NCBI GenBank assembly: GCA_964577615.1
Contig: CAZNZW010000007.1
Coordinates: 8,643-72,642 of the forward strand
Source of the DNA: QNYZ01 sp964577615
GTDB lineage: Bacteria; Desulfobacterota; Desulfobacteria; Desulfobacterales; QNYZ01
DNA length: 64,000 bases
Direction of reading: 5' to 3'
The notes under the pieces were generated by a model that ran no database searches, was not told the origin of the DNA, and was given only the letters and a program-made list of their open reading frames with translations. This document shows, in pieces, positions 18,503-26,457 of the stretch (within the stretch, counting starts at the first letter, position 1; each line of letters begins with the position of its first letter). A program made the translations under genes and the position numbers.

Positions 18503-19255
18503 TTACCCGTCGATGACCTGGTCAAAAATATCAAACCCCGCCCGGACCGCCGGATTATCCGGATCGAGTGTAATTGTCGGCCGGCCGTTCAGATCATATT
18601 CATACACCGCCTCATCTTCAGGAATCGTTCCCGCCAGCGTCAGACCGGATTCTTCGATCATTTTCACAACCTGATCGGATAATTCCTCCCGGGCCTGGTT
18701 AACGATCAGGTAACTTTTTTTAACGCCGATATTCAGTCCCTGTGCCAGCTTGTGAATCCGAAACCCGGCCTGCAGGCTGCGCCGGGACGTATCGGAAACG
18801 ATCAGCAGAACATCGACATTACGCGTCGTCAACCGGCTGATATGTTCCATCCCCGCCTCATTATCCATAACAATATAGGGATAATTGTCCACCAGCCGTT
18901 CGAGAAAATTGGTCAGAAGGGTATTGGCGGCGCAGTAGCACCCCTGCCCCTCGGGTTGTCCCATCACCACGAGATCAAACCCATCGGCTTCCACAATGGC
19001 TTCCTCCAGTTTCATCTCCATGAAGATATCCTTGGTCATCCCGCTGGGGACATCCCCTTTTTTCATCTGTTCACGGGCATTTCCCAGGGTCGTGGTAAAC
19101 TCCATCCCCAGGACCTCGTTAAAATTGGCGTTACTGTCTGCATCCACGGCCAGAATCGGCACTTTTTCTTTTGACATCATATACTTGACAAGCATACCGG
19201 CAACCGTTGTTTTCCCGGTTCCCCCTTTGCCGGCCAGTGCGATGGAATAAGCCAT
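18503..19255 (-). CDS. CooC-like nickel-insertion ATPase
   Basis: 250 residues. MinD/ParA-type P-loop ATPase: deviant Walker A in AGKGGTGKTT at residues 7-16, VDADSNANF after strand 2, and the CooC hallmark GQPEGQGCYCAAN holding the CxC that forms the dimer metal site. CooC/AcsF proteins load nickel into carbon monoxide dehydrogenase/acetyl-CoA synthase. The start is ATG 19255 behind AAAGGG; a longer open frame upstream is not family-like. No CODH gene is in the window, but an ASKHA corrinoid activator is encoded 4 kb away on the same strand. Confidence 0.9.
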   Translation of the reverse strand: MAYSIALAGKGGTGKTTVAGMLVKYMMSKEKVPILAVDADSNANFNEVLGMEFTTTLGNAREQMKKGDVPSGMTKDIFMEMKLEEAIVEADGFDLVVMGQPEGQGCYCAANTLLTNFLERLVDNYPYIVMDNEAGMEHISRLTTRNVDVLLIVSDTSRRSLQAGFRIHKLAQGLNIGVKKSYLIVNQAREELSDQVVKMIEESGLTLAGTIPEDEAVYEYDLNGRPTITLDPDNPAVRAGFDIFDQVIDG

Positions 19256-19406
19256 GAGTTGAACCCTTTCTGTTTTTATTCTATTTTTATTGAGTATCTG
19301 TTCAGATAAATCATGCCACTGGCGTAAGCTATGGCACGGGCGGATATCCGTCAAGCCCTTTCGTTTCGACGGTATCCCGGCAGTCATCCACCCGCGGATG
19401 ATACCA

Positions 19407-20231
19407 TCAGTTACTCAGGGTCCGGATAAAGCAGGATCCCCCGCCGCCGCCGTCGGAATCATCGCCGGAAGTCGGCGTCCCGTTTAAATGGGCCAGCATC
19501 CACCAGAAAGCCCGGCCTTTCCGATAGCAGTTAAAACAGTGAGAATGGGCGCAGCCGCTGCACAGCGGGCAATCGTGCGTCGCACACCAGGCGGCACACC
19601 ATTCGCACTGATCGGATCCATCGGGATAATAGGTACCGGCCGGATCGACGCTTTCGATGTCGGCAAAGTCAAACAGCACCTTCCCGTGAAATTTACAAAA
19701 CTCCCGGATCCGGCGGTTATTCTGATACAACCGCCCCGATGGCCCCCGCCCGTCCAGGTGCCCCGTCATGTAAACAAAAATCACTTTCGGATAGCCGGTT
19801 TCCAGCTGGTGCATCTTCTGTAAATAGTCGTTTACCTGACTGCTGTCATAGCTGGAAAGCTGCCCGCACCAGGACCAGATGACCAGGTTCACACCCGGAT
19901 GGGCGTTGAGATAGTCCCGGGTACGCTGATCCCAGGAAGCGCTGCCCAGATCGGGACCGGTTTCGTGGATGGCCGGTCGACGGTACAGGGCCGGGTTTTC
20001 ACCGGCAAGAATCGACAGGCCCGACACGATCTGACTGCCATGAGAGGTATGGCCGTAGTAGATATTAAAAGACGCGCGGATCGACGCAAACGAATCCGCA
20101 GGAATCTGGGCAAAACGGGTCGCAGCCTGATGGTCAACAATCAAGCCATCCGCCGCCGCCGATAAAGCCCCGCCGCCCCATATCATAATCAGCAGCATCC
20201 CCACCAAAAGGTATCTCTTTTTCAAATTCAT
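19407..20231 (-). CDS. Unknown secreted Cys-rich protein with CFI-type C-terminus
   Basis: 274 residues. A signal peptide is clear (hydrophobic stretch ending LSAAADG). The body has conserved-looking short motifs: YYGHTSHGSQIVSG, VIWSWCGQLSSYD and FVYMTGHLDG, suggesting a hydrolase-like fold with His and Asp, possibly SGNH-like, though I cannot name the family. A cluster of about ten Cys and several His at residues 210-240 (CEWCAAWC, CPLCSGC) looks like a metal or disulfide module. The end is a low-complexity Gly/Asp/Ser linker then GGGGGSCFIRT, resembling the CFI-box C-terminal sorting motif. AGGAAG lies before ATG 20231. Confidence 0.65.
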   Translation of the reverse strand: MNLKKRYLLVGMLLIMIWGGGALSAAADGLIVDHQAATRFAQIPADSFASIRASFNIYYGHTSHGSQIVSGLSILAGENPALYRRPAIHETGPDLGSASWDQRTRDYLNAHPGVNLVIWSWCGQLSSYDSSQVNDYLQKMHQLETGYPKVIFVYMTGHLDGRGPSGRLYQNNRRIREFCKFHGKVLFDFADIESVDPAGTYYPDGSDQCEWCAAWCATHDCPLCSGCAHSHCFNCYRKGRAFWWMLAHLNGTPTSGDDSDGGGGGSCFIRTLSN

Positions 20232-20287
20232 TCTGCTTCCTCCCCGCGAAATAAGTTCAAGATCAACAGCACCAGTTGTTTAACAGG

Positions 20288-21271
20288 TCATTCGGCAGGT
20301 ATTTCATCGCCGGGTTCATGCCCGGGGCTTAGTAGCGCCGGCCGCCCGAGAAAGGCCGCTGCCTGTTTTCGAATCCCCTCCCATTGATCCGGCGCCGTCC
20401 AGGTGATTTCCCCGTCGGCCTTAAACCAGGTGAGCTGACGCTTGGCATACCGCCGCGAATTGCGTTTCATCAACCGGATCATCTCCGCTTCCGATGTGCG
20501 GCCGGCCAGCCAGTCGACCCCCTCACGGTATCCAATGGCCTGCATCGCTTTGCATCGCGGATCAATCCCCCGGGCGAGAAGACCCCGCACTTCGTCGATG
20601 AACCCGGCTGCCAGCATTTTGTCTACCCGCCGGTCAATCCGCGCGTAAAGGGCCAGGCGTTCCATGTCCAGACCGATCTTAAGCGCATCGAACACATGAT
20701 CGGCAAACCGGTGCGTCTGCTGAATTTCCGACATCAGACGGCCGGTGCTTTCATACACCGCCAGGGCCCGGACAGTCCGGAACGTGTCATTGGGATGAAT
20801 CCGCCGGGCAGCAGCGGGATCGCAGTCCGTCAGACGCTGGTGGAGGCGCCGGCTGCCGTCGGTAATAGCTTCCCGTTTCAACCGATTCGTCACCGCCGGA
20901 TCGGCCACCGCCGACGGGGACAGGCCGTGCAGCAACGCCTTGATATACAATCCGGTTCCACCCACGATCACCGGCAGGACATCGCGGGAAATCAGGTGAT
21001 CGATGCAGGATCGGGCCATCCGGGCATATCGGGCCGCATCAAAATTTTCAGCCGGGTCAGCCACGTCGATGAGATGGTGCCGGATCTGCGCCTGTTCCAC
21101 AGCCGTGGGTTTGGCCGTACCAATATCCATCTGCCTGTATATCTGCATGGAATCCGCACCGATAATTTCCCCGCCGAAAGCCCCGGCCACCCGGATGGCG
21201 ATCGTTGTTTTTCCAATACCGGTGGGGCCACAGATAACAATAATTTTCGGTTTTCGGTCACCGGTCTCCAT
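20288..21271 (-). CDS. miaA: tRNA dimethylallyltransferase
   Basis: 327 residues. Adds the dimethylallyl group to A37 of tRNAs that read U-starting codons. P-loop GPTGIGKTT at residues 15-23, the DSMQIYRQMDIGTAKP motif that binds the tRNA base, GGTGLYIKALLHGL for the prenyl donor, and the C-terminal QAIGYREGVDWL plus KRQLTWF motifs. Length is normal. It starts at ATG 21271 and is the first gene of the long - strand run; the divergent gene at 21447 leaves 175 bases for promoters of both. Confidence 0.96.
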   Translation of the reverse strand: METGDRKPKIIVICGPTGIGKTTIAIRVAGAFGGEIIGADSMQIYRQMDIGTAKPTAVEQAQIRHHLIDVADPAENFDAARYARMARSCIDHLISRDVLPVIVGGTGLYIKALLHGLSPSAVADPAVTNRLKREAITDGSRRLHQRLTDCDPAAARRIHPNDTFRTVRALAVYESTGRLMSEIQQTHRFADHVFDALKIGLDMERLALYARIDRRVDKMLAAGFIDEVRGLLARGIDPRCKAMQAIGYREGVDWLAGRTSEAEMIRLMKRNSRRYAKRQLTWFKADGEITWTAPDQWEGIRKQAAAFLGRPALLSPGHEPGDEIPAE

Positions 21272-21384
21272 GACTGTTGTTAATCACCCCTTGCCAAACA
21301 ATCCCCGTTTCAATTAAAATACAGACAGCCGGGCCGCCGACGCAAACCCGAGTGAGCCAGCCGTACCGGCAGACCTGCAATATG

Positions 21385-21422
21385 GGTTTCCCCCGCAAAT
21401 CCGCCAGTTACCGGGGAAAACC
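21385..21422. repeat. Inverted repeat in divergent intergenic region
   Basis: Arms GGTTTCCCCCG and CGGGGAAAACC (11 bp, one mismatch) around a 16-base loop, ending 24 bases before the + strand gene at 21447. It could be a 5'-leader hairpin of that gene or an operator between the divergent promoters. No T-run follows, so a terminator is unlikely. Confidence 0.4.
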
Positions 21423-21446
21423 TCACCTGACAAGGGCCGCCGTTGC

Positions 21447-21989
21447 ATGAGCAATATCGTCAACCTCAACCGCTACCGGCAAAAAGTACAGACGCTGCGG
21501 ATTTTCAGTGCCTGGCAACGCCGTTTCAGGCAGACGTTTCAGCTGAACATCCGGCTTGCCGACCTGCCCGAAACAACCCTTCTGGCACTTGCCCGGCCCG
21601 GTGACCATAGCGCAGAGGCCTGCCATGAACTCATTATGGGCGTACTCGATTTAGGAGATGCCGCGCAGTTTTCCGCCCTGGACGACCGGGATAAGCTGAC
21701 TGTTGTGGATACCCACCTGTTTCTGGCCGACCATGTCCATTTTGAAATAATGCGGCGGCTGAACTGGCTGCAACGCCATCCCTGCCTGGATTATCCCATC
21801 GTCTCCCTGGTTCGGCAGGCGATTCAGCTCAGACAATTCTGCGCAACCCATGCACCGGCGCTGGCCGCTTCTCATCCCGATTATCCGGCCTATTCCAAAT
21901 TAATTGCCGTCGAAAAGCAGGTGTTCATCCGCAACCTGATCAATCGGGCCATAGACGAATACGGCTGCCGGATATCTCCGCCGGTTTAA
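21447..21989 (+). CDS. Uncharacterised helical protein
   Basis: 180 residues, no signal peptide, predicted mostly helical by eye. I do not recognise the family. Starts SNIVNLNRYRQKVQTLRIFS; has a middle acidic part (LDDRDKLTVVDTHLFLADHVHFEIMRRLNWL) and ends in NLINRAIDEYGC. It stands alone, divergent from miaA and convergent with the TRAP permease gene. Codon composition resembles neighbours, so it is probably real, but no strong ribosome binding site is seen before ATG 21447 (AAGGGC is the best, at ten bases). Confidence 0.6.
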   Translation: MSNIVNLNRYRQKVQTLRIFSAWQRRFRQTFQLNIRLADLPETTLLALARPGDHSAEACHELIMGVLDLGDAAQFSALDDRDKLTVVDTHLFLADHVHFEIMRRLNWLQRHPCLDYPIVSLVRQAIQLRQFCATHAPALAASHPDYPAYSKLIAVEKQVFIRNLINRAIDEYGCRISPPV

Positions 21990-22024
21990 TCCGCCGGAAG
22001 AGCCGTTTCTCTTGAAACCGGCAG

Positions 22025-24049
22025 TCAGGCGCCTGCCTGGACCGATACCGGCCGGGTCGATTTATAATGGACAATCTGGTGCACCAGCACGGGCAAAAAG
22101 ATCAGCAGGCCCACCAGACCCGATTTTATTCCGGGCGCCACGAGAAGCAAAGCGGCAATGCCCGTGGTCCAGCGGGCCAGTCCCTTCATGGTAGACAAAA
22201 AGAAACCGGTCAGGGATGCCCCCAGCAGCACAATGCCGATGACGCACCCGATGACGGTGATAAAAAATTCGCTCCACTTAAACCCCTCGGTGACAATCAG
22301 CATGGCGGGTGAGTAGAGAAATACAAAGGGGACCAATGCCTTGGCAGATGCCAGCCGGAAGGCTGTATTGCCCGCCTTGAACGGATTACAACCGGCAATC
22401 CCGGCACCGGCGTAAGCGGCCAGCGCCACCGGCGGGGTAATATCGGCCAGCACGCCATAGTAGAAAACAAAGAAATGCGCCACAATCGGCGCCACCCCGA
22501 GCAGCCCCAGGGCGGGAGCGGCAATGGAAACCAGCACAATATACGTGGCCGTCGTTGGAATCCCCGCGCCGAGCAGAATACAGGCAAATGCCGTAAACAC
22601 AAGGGTCAAAAAGAGTGTGGCCCCAGGCAGCGTGACCAGTCCGAAAGGAATCAGGGGCACAAAACTGCCGGCCAGCTGCTGGGACGCGCTGGTCACCATG
22701 AACGACACCTTGAATCCCATGCCCGTCAGACTCACGACGCCCACGATGATCCCCACCGCGGCGGCCGACGCACCAACGGCCAGGGCGTACTTGGCTCCCA
22801 TTTTGAAGCAGTCAAACAGATCAGCAATTGTCAGGCGGTTTCTGGCGTTTAAAAAACCGACGACAATACAGGCCGAAATTCCCCAGAACGCCGCCATGTA
22901 AGGTGTCCGCCCCGAGGCAATAATAACAATTAAGAGAATCAGGGGAATCAGGGCGGGCCAGCCTTCCCGGATCACCCGGATAAAATGAGGCATTTCATCC
23001 GGCCGGAGCCCCCGCAGCCCCAGTCGTTTGGCTTCCAGATGCACCATCGTAAAAATACCGATATAGTGCATCAGAGCGGGAATGGTGGCCGCCAGAATAA
23101 TTGTCCGGTAGGGAACTTCAAGAAACTCGATCATGATAAAGGCGGCAGCCCCCATGATCGGCGGGGTAATCTGCCCGCCGGTACTCGACGTGGCCTCCAC
23201 GGCCGCGGCAAAATGGGGATGATAGCCGATCCGCTTCATGGCCGGAATGGTCAGCGCGCCCGTTGTCACGGTATTGGCGATGGAAGAGCCGGAGATCATG
23301 CCGAAAAGCGCCGAGGAGAAAACACTCACCTTGGCCGGGCCGCCGGCATACCGCCCGGCCACGCAGGAGGCCAGGTCGATGAAAAGCTGCCCGGCCCCGA
23401 TCCGGTTGGCCAGAACGCCGAAGAGAACAAAATGGAACACGTACGTCGCCACAACCCCGACGGCAATGCCGTATATGCCCTGACTGGTCAGATAGAGATG
23501 GTTGACCAGCCCCTTCCAGTCGGCGCCGGGATGAACGAGAACCCCCGGAGCGTACTGCCCGTACAGGGCATATAGAATAAACCCGATGGCAATCAGCGGC
23601 AGGGCAATCCCCATGGACCGCCGCGTGGTTTCCAGGGTGATGATAATCATCAGCGTGCCGAAAAAGACATCAATCGGCAGCGGATCCCCCACCCGGAAGG
23701 CCAGTTGATTGAACACATAGGGGACATACAGGCAGGTGACGATCGTAATAATCGCGAATATCCAGTCGTAAATCGGAATTCCCCCGATGGCCAGAAACCG
23801 GGCCACCCTGGTTTTTTTACGAAACCCGTATACCAGAAAAATCAGGCTGAGCACAAAAGCGAGATGAATGCCGCGATGGGTGGTTTCCCGCAAAAGTCCA
23901 AAACCGGCCGTGTAGTAATGAAAACACGACAAAATCGCCAGCATGCCCCCCACAACCCAGGTCGCGGGGGCCACCATGGGGCGCATCTGCATTTCGGGAT
24001 CGTATTTCTCTTCCAGTTTTTTTATTTCGTCCTGATCGATTTTCGGCAT
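22025..24049 (-). CDS. TRAP transporter fused permease (4TM-12TM, TAXI type)
   Basis: 674 residues with many membrane segments. The small (DctQ-like) and large (DctM-like) membrane subunits are fused, as usual for TAXI-type TRAP systems. Landmarks: FGMISGSSIANTVTTGALTIP and VEATSSTGGQITPPIMGAAAF in the large domain, and the GAGIPTTATYIVLV repeat later. It uses an ion gradient to import a substrate delivered by the periplasmic protein encoded just upstream. Start ATG 24049 has GAGGG eight bases ahead; 34 upstream codons of the open frame are not family-like. Substrate unknown; TAXI systems often carry dicarboxylates or amino acids. Confidence 0.93.
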   Translation of the reverse strand: MPKIDQDEIKKLEEKYDPEMQMRPMVAPATWVVGGMLAILSCFHYYTAGFGLLRETTHRGIHLAFVLSLIFLVYGFRKKTRVARFLAIGGIPIYDWIFAIITIVTCLYVPYVFNQLAFRVGDPLPIDVFFGTLMIIITLETTRRSMGIALPLIAIGFILYALYGQYAPGVLVHPGADWKGLVNHLYLTSQGIYGIAVGVVATYVFHFVLFGVLANRIGAGQLFIDLASCVAGRYAGGPAKVSVFSSALFGMISGSSIANTVTTGALTIPAMKRIGYHPHFAAAVEATSSTGGQITPPIMGAAAFIMIEFLEVPYRTIILAATIPALMHYIGIFTMVHLEAKRLGLRGLRPDEMPHFIRVIREGWPALIPLILLIVIIASGRTPYMAAFWGISACIVVGFLNARNRLTIADLFDCFKMGAKYALAVGASAAAVGIIVGVVSLTGMGFKVSFMVTSASQQLAGSFVPLIPFGLVTLPGATLFLTLVFTAFACILLGAGIPTTATYIVLVSIAAPALGLLGVAPIVAHFFVFYYGVLADITPPVALAAYAGAGIAGCNPFKAGNTAFRLASAKALVPFVFLYSPAMLIVTEGFKWSEFFITVIGCVIGIVLLGASLTGFFLSTMKGLARWTTGIAALLLVAPGIKSGLVGLLIFLPVLVHQIVHYKSTRPVSVQAGA

Positions 24050-24188
24050 CGTGTTGTCCCTCTGTTTCCGGGGGAGACAGGAAATACGGCATCGGCCACA
24101 GACACCCGGCCGGCCCGGCGGTACCTGCAATACAGATAAAGCCGGAGCCAAATATATTCAGCGCCGGCTTTTCTGGGTCAGACAAAAC

Positions 24189-25193
24189 CTACTTCAACAG
24201 TCCTGCTTCTTTGTAAAAACGCTCGGCACCGGGATGCAGGGGAATGCCGATCCCGTCCAGCGCGGTTTCCAGGGTAATCATTTTACCCTTGGCGTGCCCC
24301 TTGTCGAGCAGCTTGCGGGTATTTTTATTCCAGAGCGCCTTGGTAATTTCGTAAACCAGATCCGCATCGACTTTGGCCGACACCAGCCACTGGGCGCCCA
24401 CGGAGATGGACTCGGTTCTGCCAACGCCCTCATACGTCCCTTCAGGGATCACATCCTTGGCAAAAAAACCATATTTCTTGATAATCGCATCAGCTTCCGG
24501 CCCGTTGATGGGAATCAGATCCGCGCCCACACTCGAGGTCAGTTCCACCACCGAACCAGTGGGAAAACCGGCAACGATAAAAAAGGCATCAAGCTGATTA
24601 TCCTTGATTTTGTCAATGGCCGGCGTGGGTTTAATATAGTCGACCTTGACGTCTTTTTCTGTCAGCCCATAGGCTTCCAGGATAATCCGGGCATCCACAA
24701 GGGTTCCCGAGCCGGGCTCATCCATGGAAATCCGTTTTCCCTTGAGGTCTTTGACTGATTTGATACCGGCCCCTTTGCGGGCAACCAGCTGGATGGTTTC
24801 AGGGTACAGATTGGCCAGCGCGCGCAGGGCTTCTACCTTTCCCTTGCCATCAAAGATTCCGGTACCCGTATACGCCCAGTAGGCAACATCCGACTGGGAA
24901 AAACCGGATTCGAGCACGCCGGATTTGATGGCATTGATGTTGGCCACGGAACCGTTGGCCGACTGGGCAATGGCCACCAGGCCGGGGACGCCGCAACTGC
25001 CGCCCTGCTCGCAGGGCCGCGATCCGGGAGGATTGGAGATACAATGGGCCAGCAGGCCGCCGATGGGATAATACGTGCCGCCCGTGCCGCCCGTACCGAT
25101 CCGGAAAAATTTCATCTGCTGCGCCTGCACCGGCGAAACGCCGAAAATCAGGCCCATGACTGCCAGAATAACCAACACGTGTTTCAGTTTCAT
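24189..25193 (-). CDS. TAXI family TRAP solute-binding protein
   Basis: 334 residues. Signal peptide ending near VSPVQAQQ, then the TAXI hallmark FFRIGTGGTGGTYYPIGG and the Cys-containing CGVPGLVAIAQSANGS segment common in this family. Periplasmic binding component for the fused permease, 139 bases downstream on the same strand. AGGAGG lies before ATG 25193. The divergent catabolic cluster begins about 230 bases away, so this intergenic region probably carries both promoters. Confidence 0.93.
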   Translation of the reverse strand: MKLKHVLVILAVMGLIFGVSPVQAQQMKFFRIGTGGTGGTYYPIGGLLAHCISNPPGSRPCEQGGSCGVPGLVAIAQSANGSVANINAIKSGVLESGFSQSDVAYWAYTGTGIFDGKGKVEALRALANLYPETIQLVARKGAGIKSVKDLKGKRISMDEPGSGTLVDARIILEAYGLTEKDVKVDYIKPTPAIDKIKDNQLDAFFIVAGFPTGSVVELTSSVGADLIPINGPEADAIIKKYGFFAKDVIPEGTYEGVGRTESISVGAQWLVSAKVDADLVYEITKALWNKNTRKLLDKGHAKGKMITLETALDGIGIPLHPGAERFYKEAGLLK

Positions 25194-25396
25194 TGTTTTC
25201 CTCCTGAATTAAATAGGTTAACGCGAATCCAGCATGCCATTTCCGGATCATGTGCGACCATGATGCCGACACTCTTTACGCCATGCTGGATTTGATTAGA
25301 GCTATCACATCCCGCCCTTCGGATCAATCACAAATCAACACGCCGAAATTGTAATAAAATACCTCCTGCCCGAAAAAAAGCCAACCGGCTGAAATC

Positions 25397-25414
25397 TATA
25401 AAGGTATGTTTATA
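25397..25414. promoter_or_regulatory. Dyad TATAAA-N6-TTTATA, candidate operator
   Basis: Perfect 6-bp arms TATAAA and TTTATA around GGTATG, ending 11 bases before the -35 box of the promoter at 25426. The position fits control of that promoter, possibly by the GntR/HutC regulator encoded at the end of the cluster. AT-rich dyads can arise by chance, so this is tentative. Confidence 0.35.
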
Positions 25415-25425
25415 TACTTTTTGCT

Positions 25426-25454
25426 TTGACATTTGATTTTTTTTTCGATAATAT
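25426..25454 (+). promoter_or_regulatory. Sigma-70-type promoter of the PEP mutase-leu-TRAP cluster
   Basis: Perfect -35 TTGACA (25426-25431), 17-base spacer, -10 TAATAT (25449-25454). It lies 34 bases upstream of ATG 25489. This is one of the best promoter matches in the window and argues that the cluster has its own transcription start. Confidence 0.7.
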
Positions 25455-25488
25455 CCTGCCTCATCGCATTATACGGGAATCCGACATC

Positions 25489-26376
25489 ATGCCATTGCCA
25501 GAGAAAAATCATCCCCCCCTGTCTGCCGGCGAGCGGTTACGCCGCCTGCTCAACGACCCTGATATGATCACCATTGCCGCCTGTTTTGATGCCCTGTCGG
25601 CCCGTCTGGCCGAGATGAGCGGTTTTCCCGCCACCTTCATGAGCGGTTTCGGAGTGGCGGCCACCCGGCTTGGGCTTCCCGATACCGGGTTGATTTCCTA
25701 CGGTGAAATGCTCGATCAGGGCCGGAATATCTGCGGGGCCGTATCCATCCCTGTTCTCGGAGACGGCGATACCGGATTCGGCAATGCCCTCAATGTCAAG
25801 CGCACGGTCCGGGGATACCATCAGGCGGGTTTTGCCTGCATCATGATTGAAGATCAGAAGATGCCCAAACGGTGCGGCCATACGGCCGGAAAAGAAGTAC
25901 TCGACCGGGAGGAAGCCAGCCGGCGCATCCAGGCAGCCGTCGACGCCCGCAACGAAGGCGCCGATATCCTGATCATGGCCCGGACCGATGCCCGGGCCAC
26001 GCACGGTCTGCCGGAAGCCATTGACCGCTGCAATCATTTTTACCGGCTGGGCGCCGACATCACCTTTCTGGAAGCCCCGCAAAACGAAGCCGAAATGCGG
26101 GAATACTGCGCCAGTGTCCCCGGTCCCAAGATGGCCAACCTGCTCGAACAGGGCCGCACCCCCATGCTTGCCCCCGCCGACCTGCAGGAGATGGGCTACA
26201 AAATCGGCGTTTACCCCCTCACGCTGCTCAACGCCGCCATCGGCGCCATGCAACGGGCGCTGGCCTGCCTGAAGCAGGGGCAGCCGGTGCCGGACCTGAT
26301 GGATTTTGATCAATTGCGCCGGATTGTCGGATTTAACGACTATGATGATGCCTTGAACAGATATGGAAGCAAATAA
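25489..26376 (+). CDS. Isocitrate lyase/PEP mutase family lyase
   Basis: 295 residues. TIM-barrel enzyme with the superfamily motifs: GDGDTGFGNALNVKRTV for metal binding, IEDQKMPKRCGH with the catalytic Cys loop, and MARTDARATHGL. These features fit methylisocitrate lyase, 2,3-dimethylmalate lyase or oxaloacetate decarboxylase type members rather than phosphonate PEP mutase (which lacks the KRCGH Cys). It should cleave a 2-hydroxy-carboxylate to pyruvate (or a similar keto acid) plus a second acid. I use ATG 25489; the open frame begins at a TTG inside the -35 box. Next gene is leuC, 81 bases on. Confidence 0.88.
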   Translation: MPLPEKNHPPLSAGERLRRLLNDPDMITIAACFDALSARLAEMSGFPATFMSGFGVAATRLGLPDTGLISYGEMLDQGRNICGAVSIPVLGDGDTGFGNALNVKRTVRGYHQAGFACIMIEDQKMPKRCGHTAGKEVLDREEASRRIQAAVDARNEGADILIMARTDARATHGLPEAIDRCNHFYRLGADITFLEAPQNEAEMREYCASVPGPKMANLLEQGRTPMLAPADLQEMGYKIGVYPLTLLNAAIGAMQRALACLKQGQPVPDLMDFDQLRRIVGFNDYDDALNRYGSK

Positions 26377-26457
26377 ACGCAATCAGACCCGTATCAATCA
26401 TTTTACTTGAATCCAGTGCGGTGAACCGCTAAGAATGCATTAAGGAGGACATCCAGT

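Noticed and set aside
24189..25193. Unusual cysteines in the TAXI binding protein
   Set aside because: The CGVPGLVAIAQ-type segment is common in this family, so the Cys residues are not a special feature.
25194..25396. Small gene in the divergent spacer
   Set aside because: Only short frames without ribosome binding sites or protein-like text; the area is better explained as promoter DNA.
25426..25488. Longer lyase reading frame from TTG 25426
   Set aside because: That TTG is the first part of the -35 box; the extra N-terminus is hydrophobic and Asp/Phe-rich, unlike the family.
26377..26457. Leucine attenuator or T-box before leuC
   Set aside because: The 81-base spacer has no run of Leu codons, no T-box sequence and no terminator hairpin with T-run.
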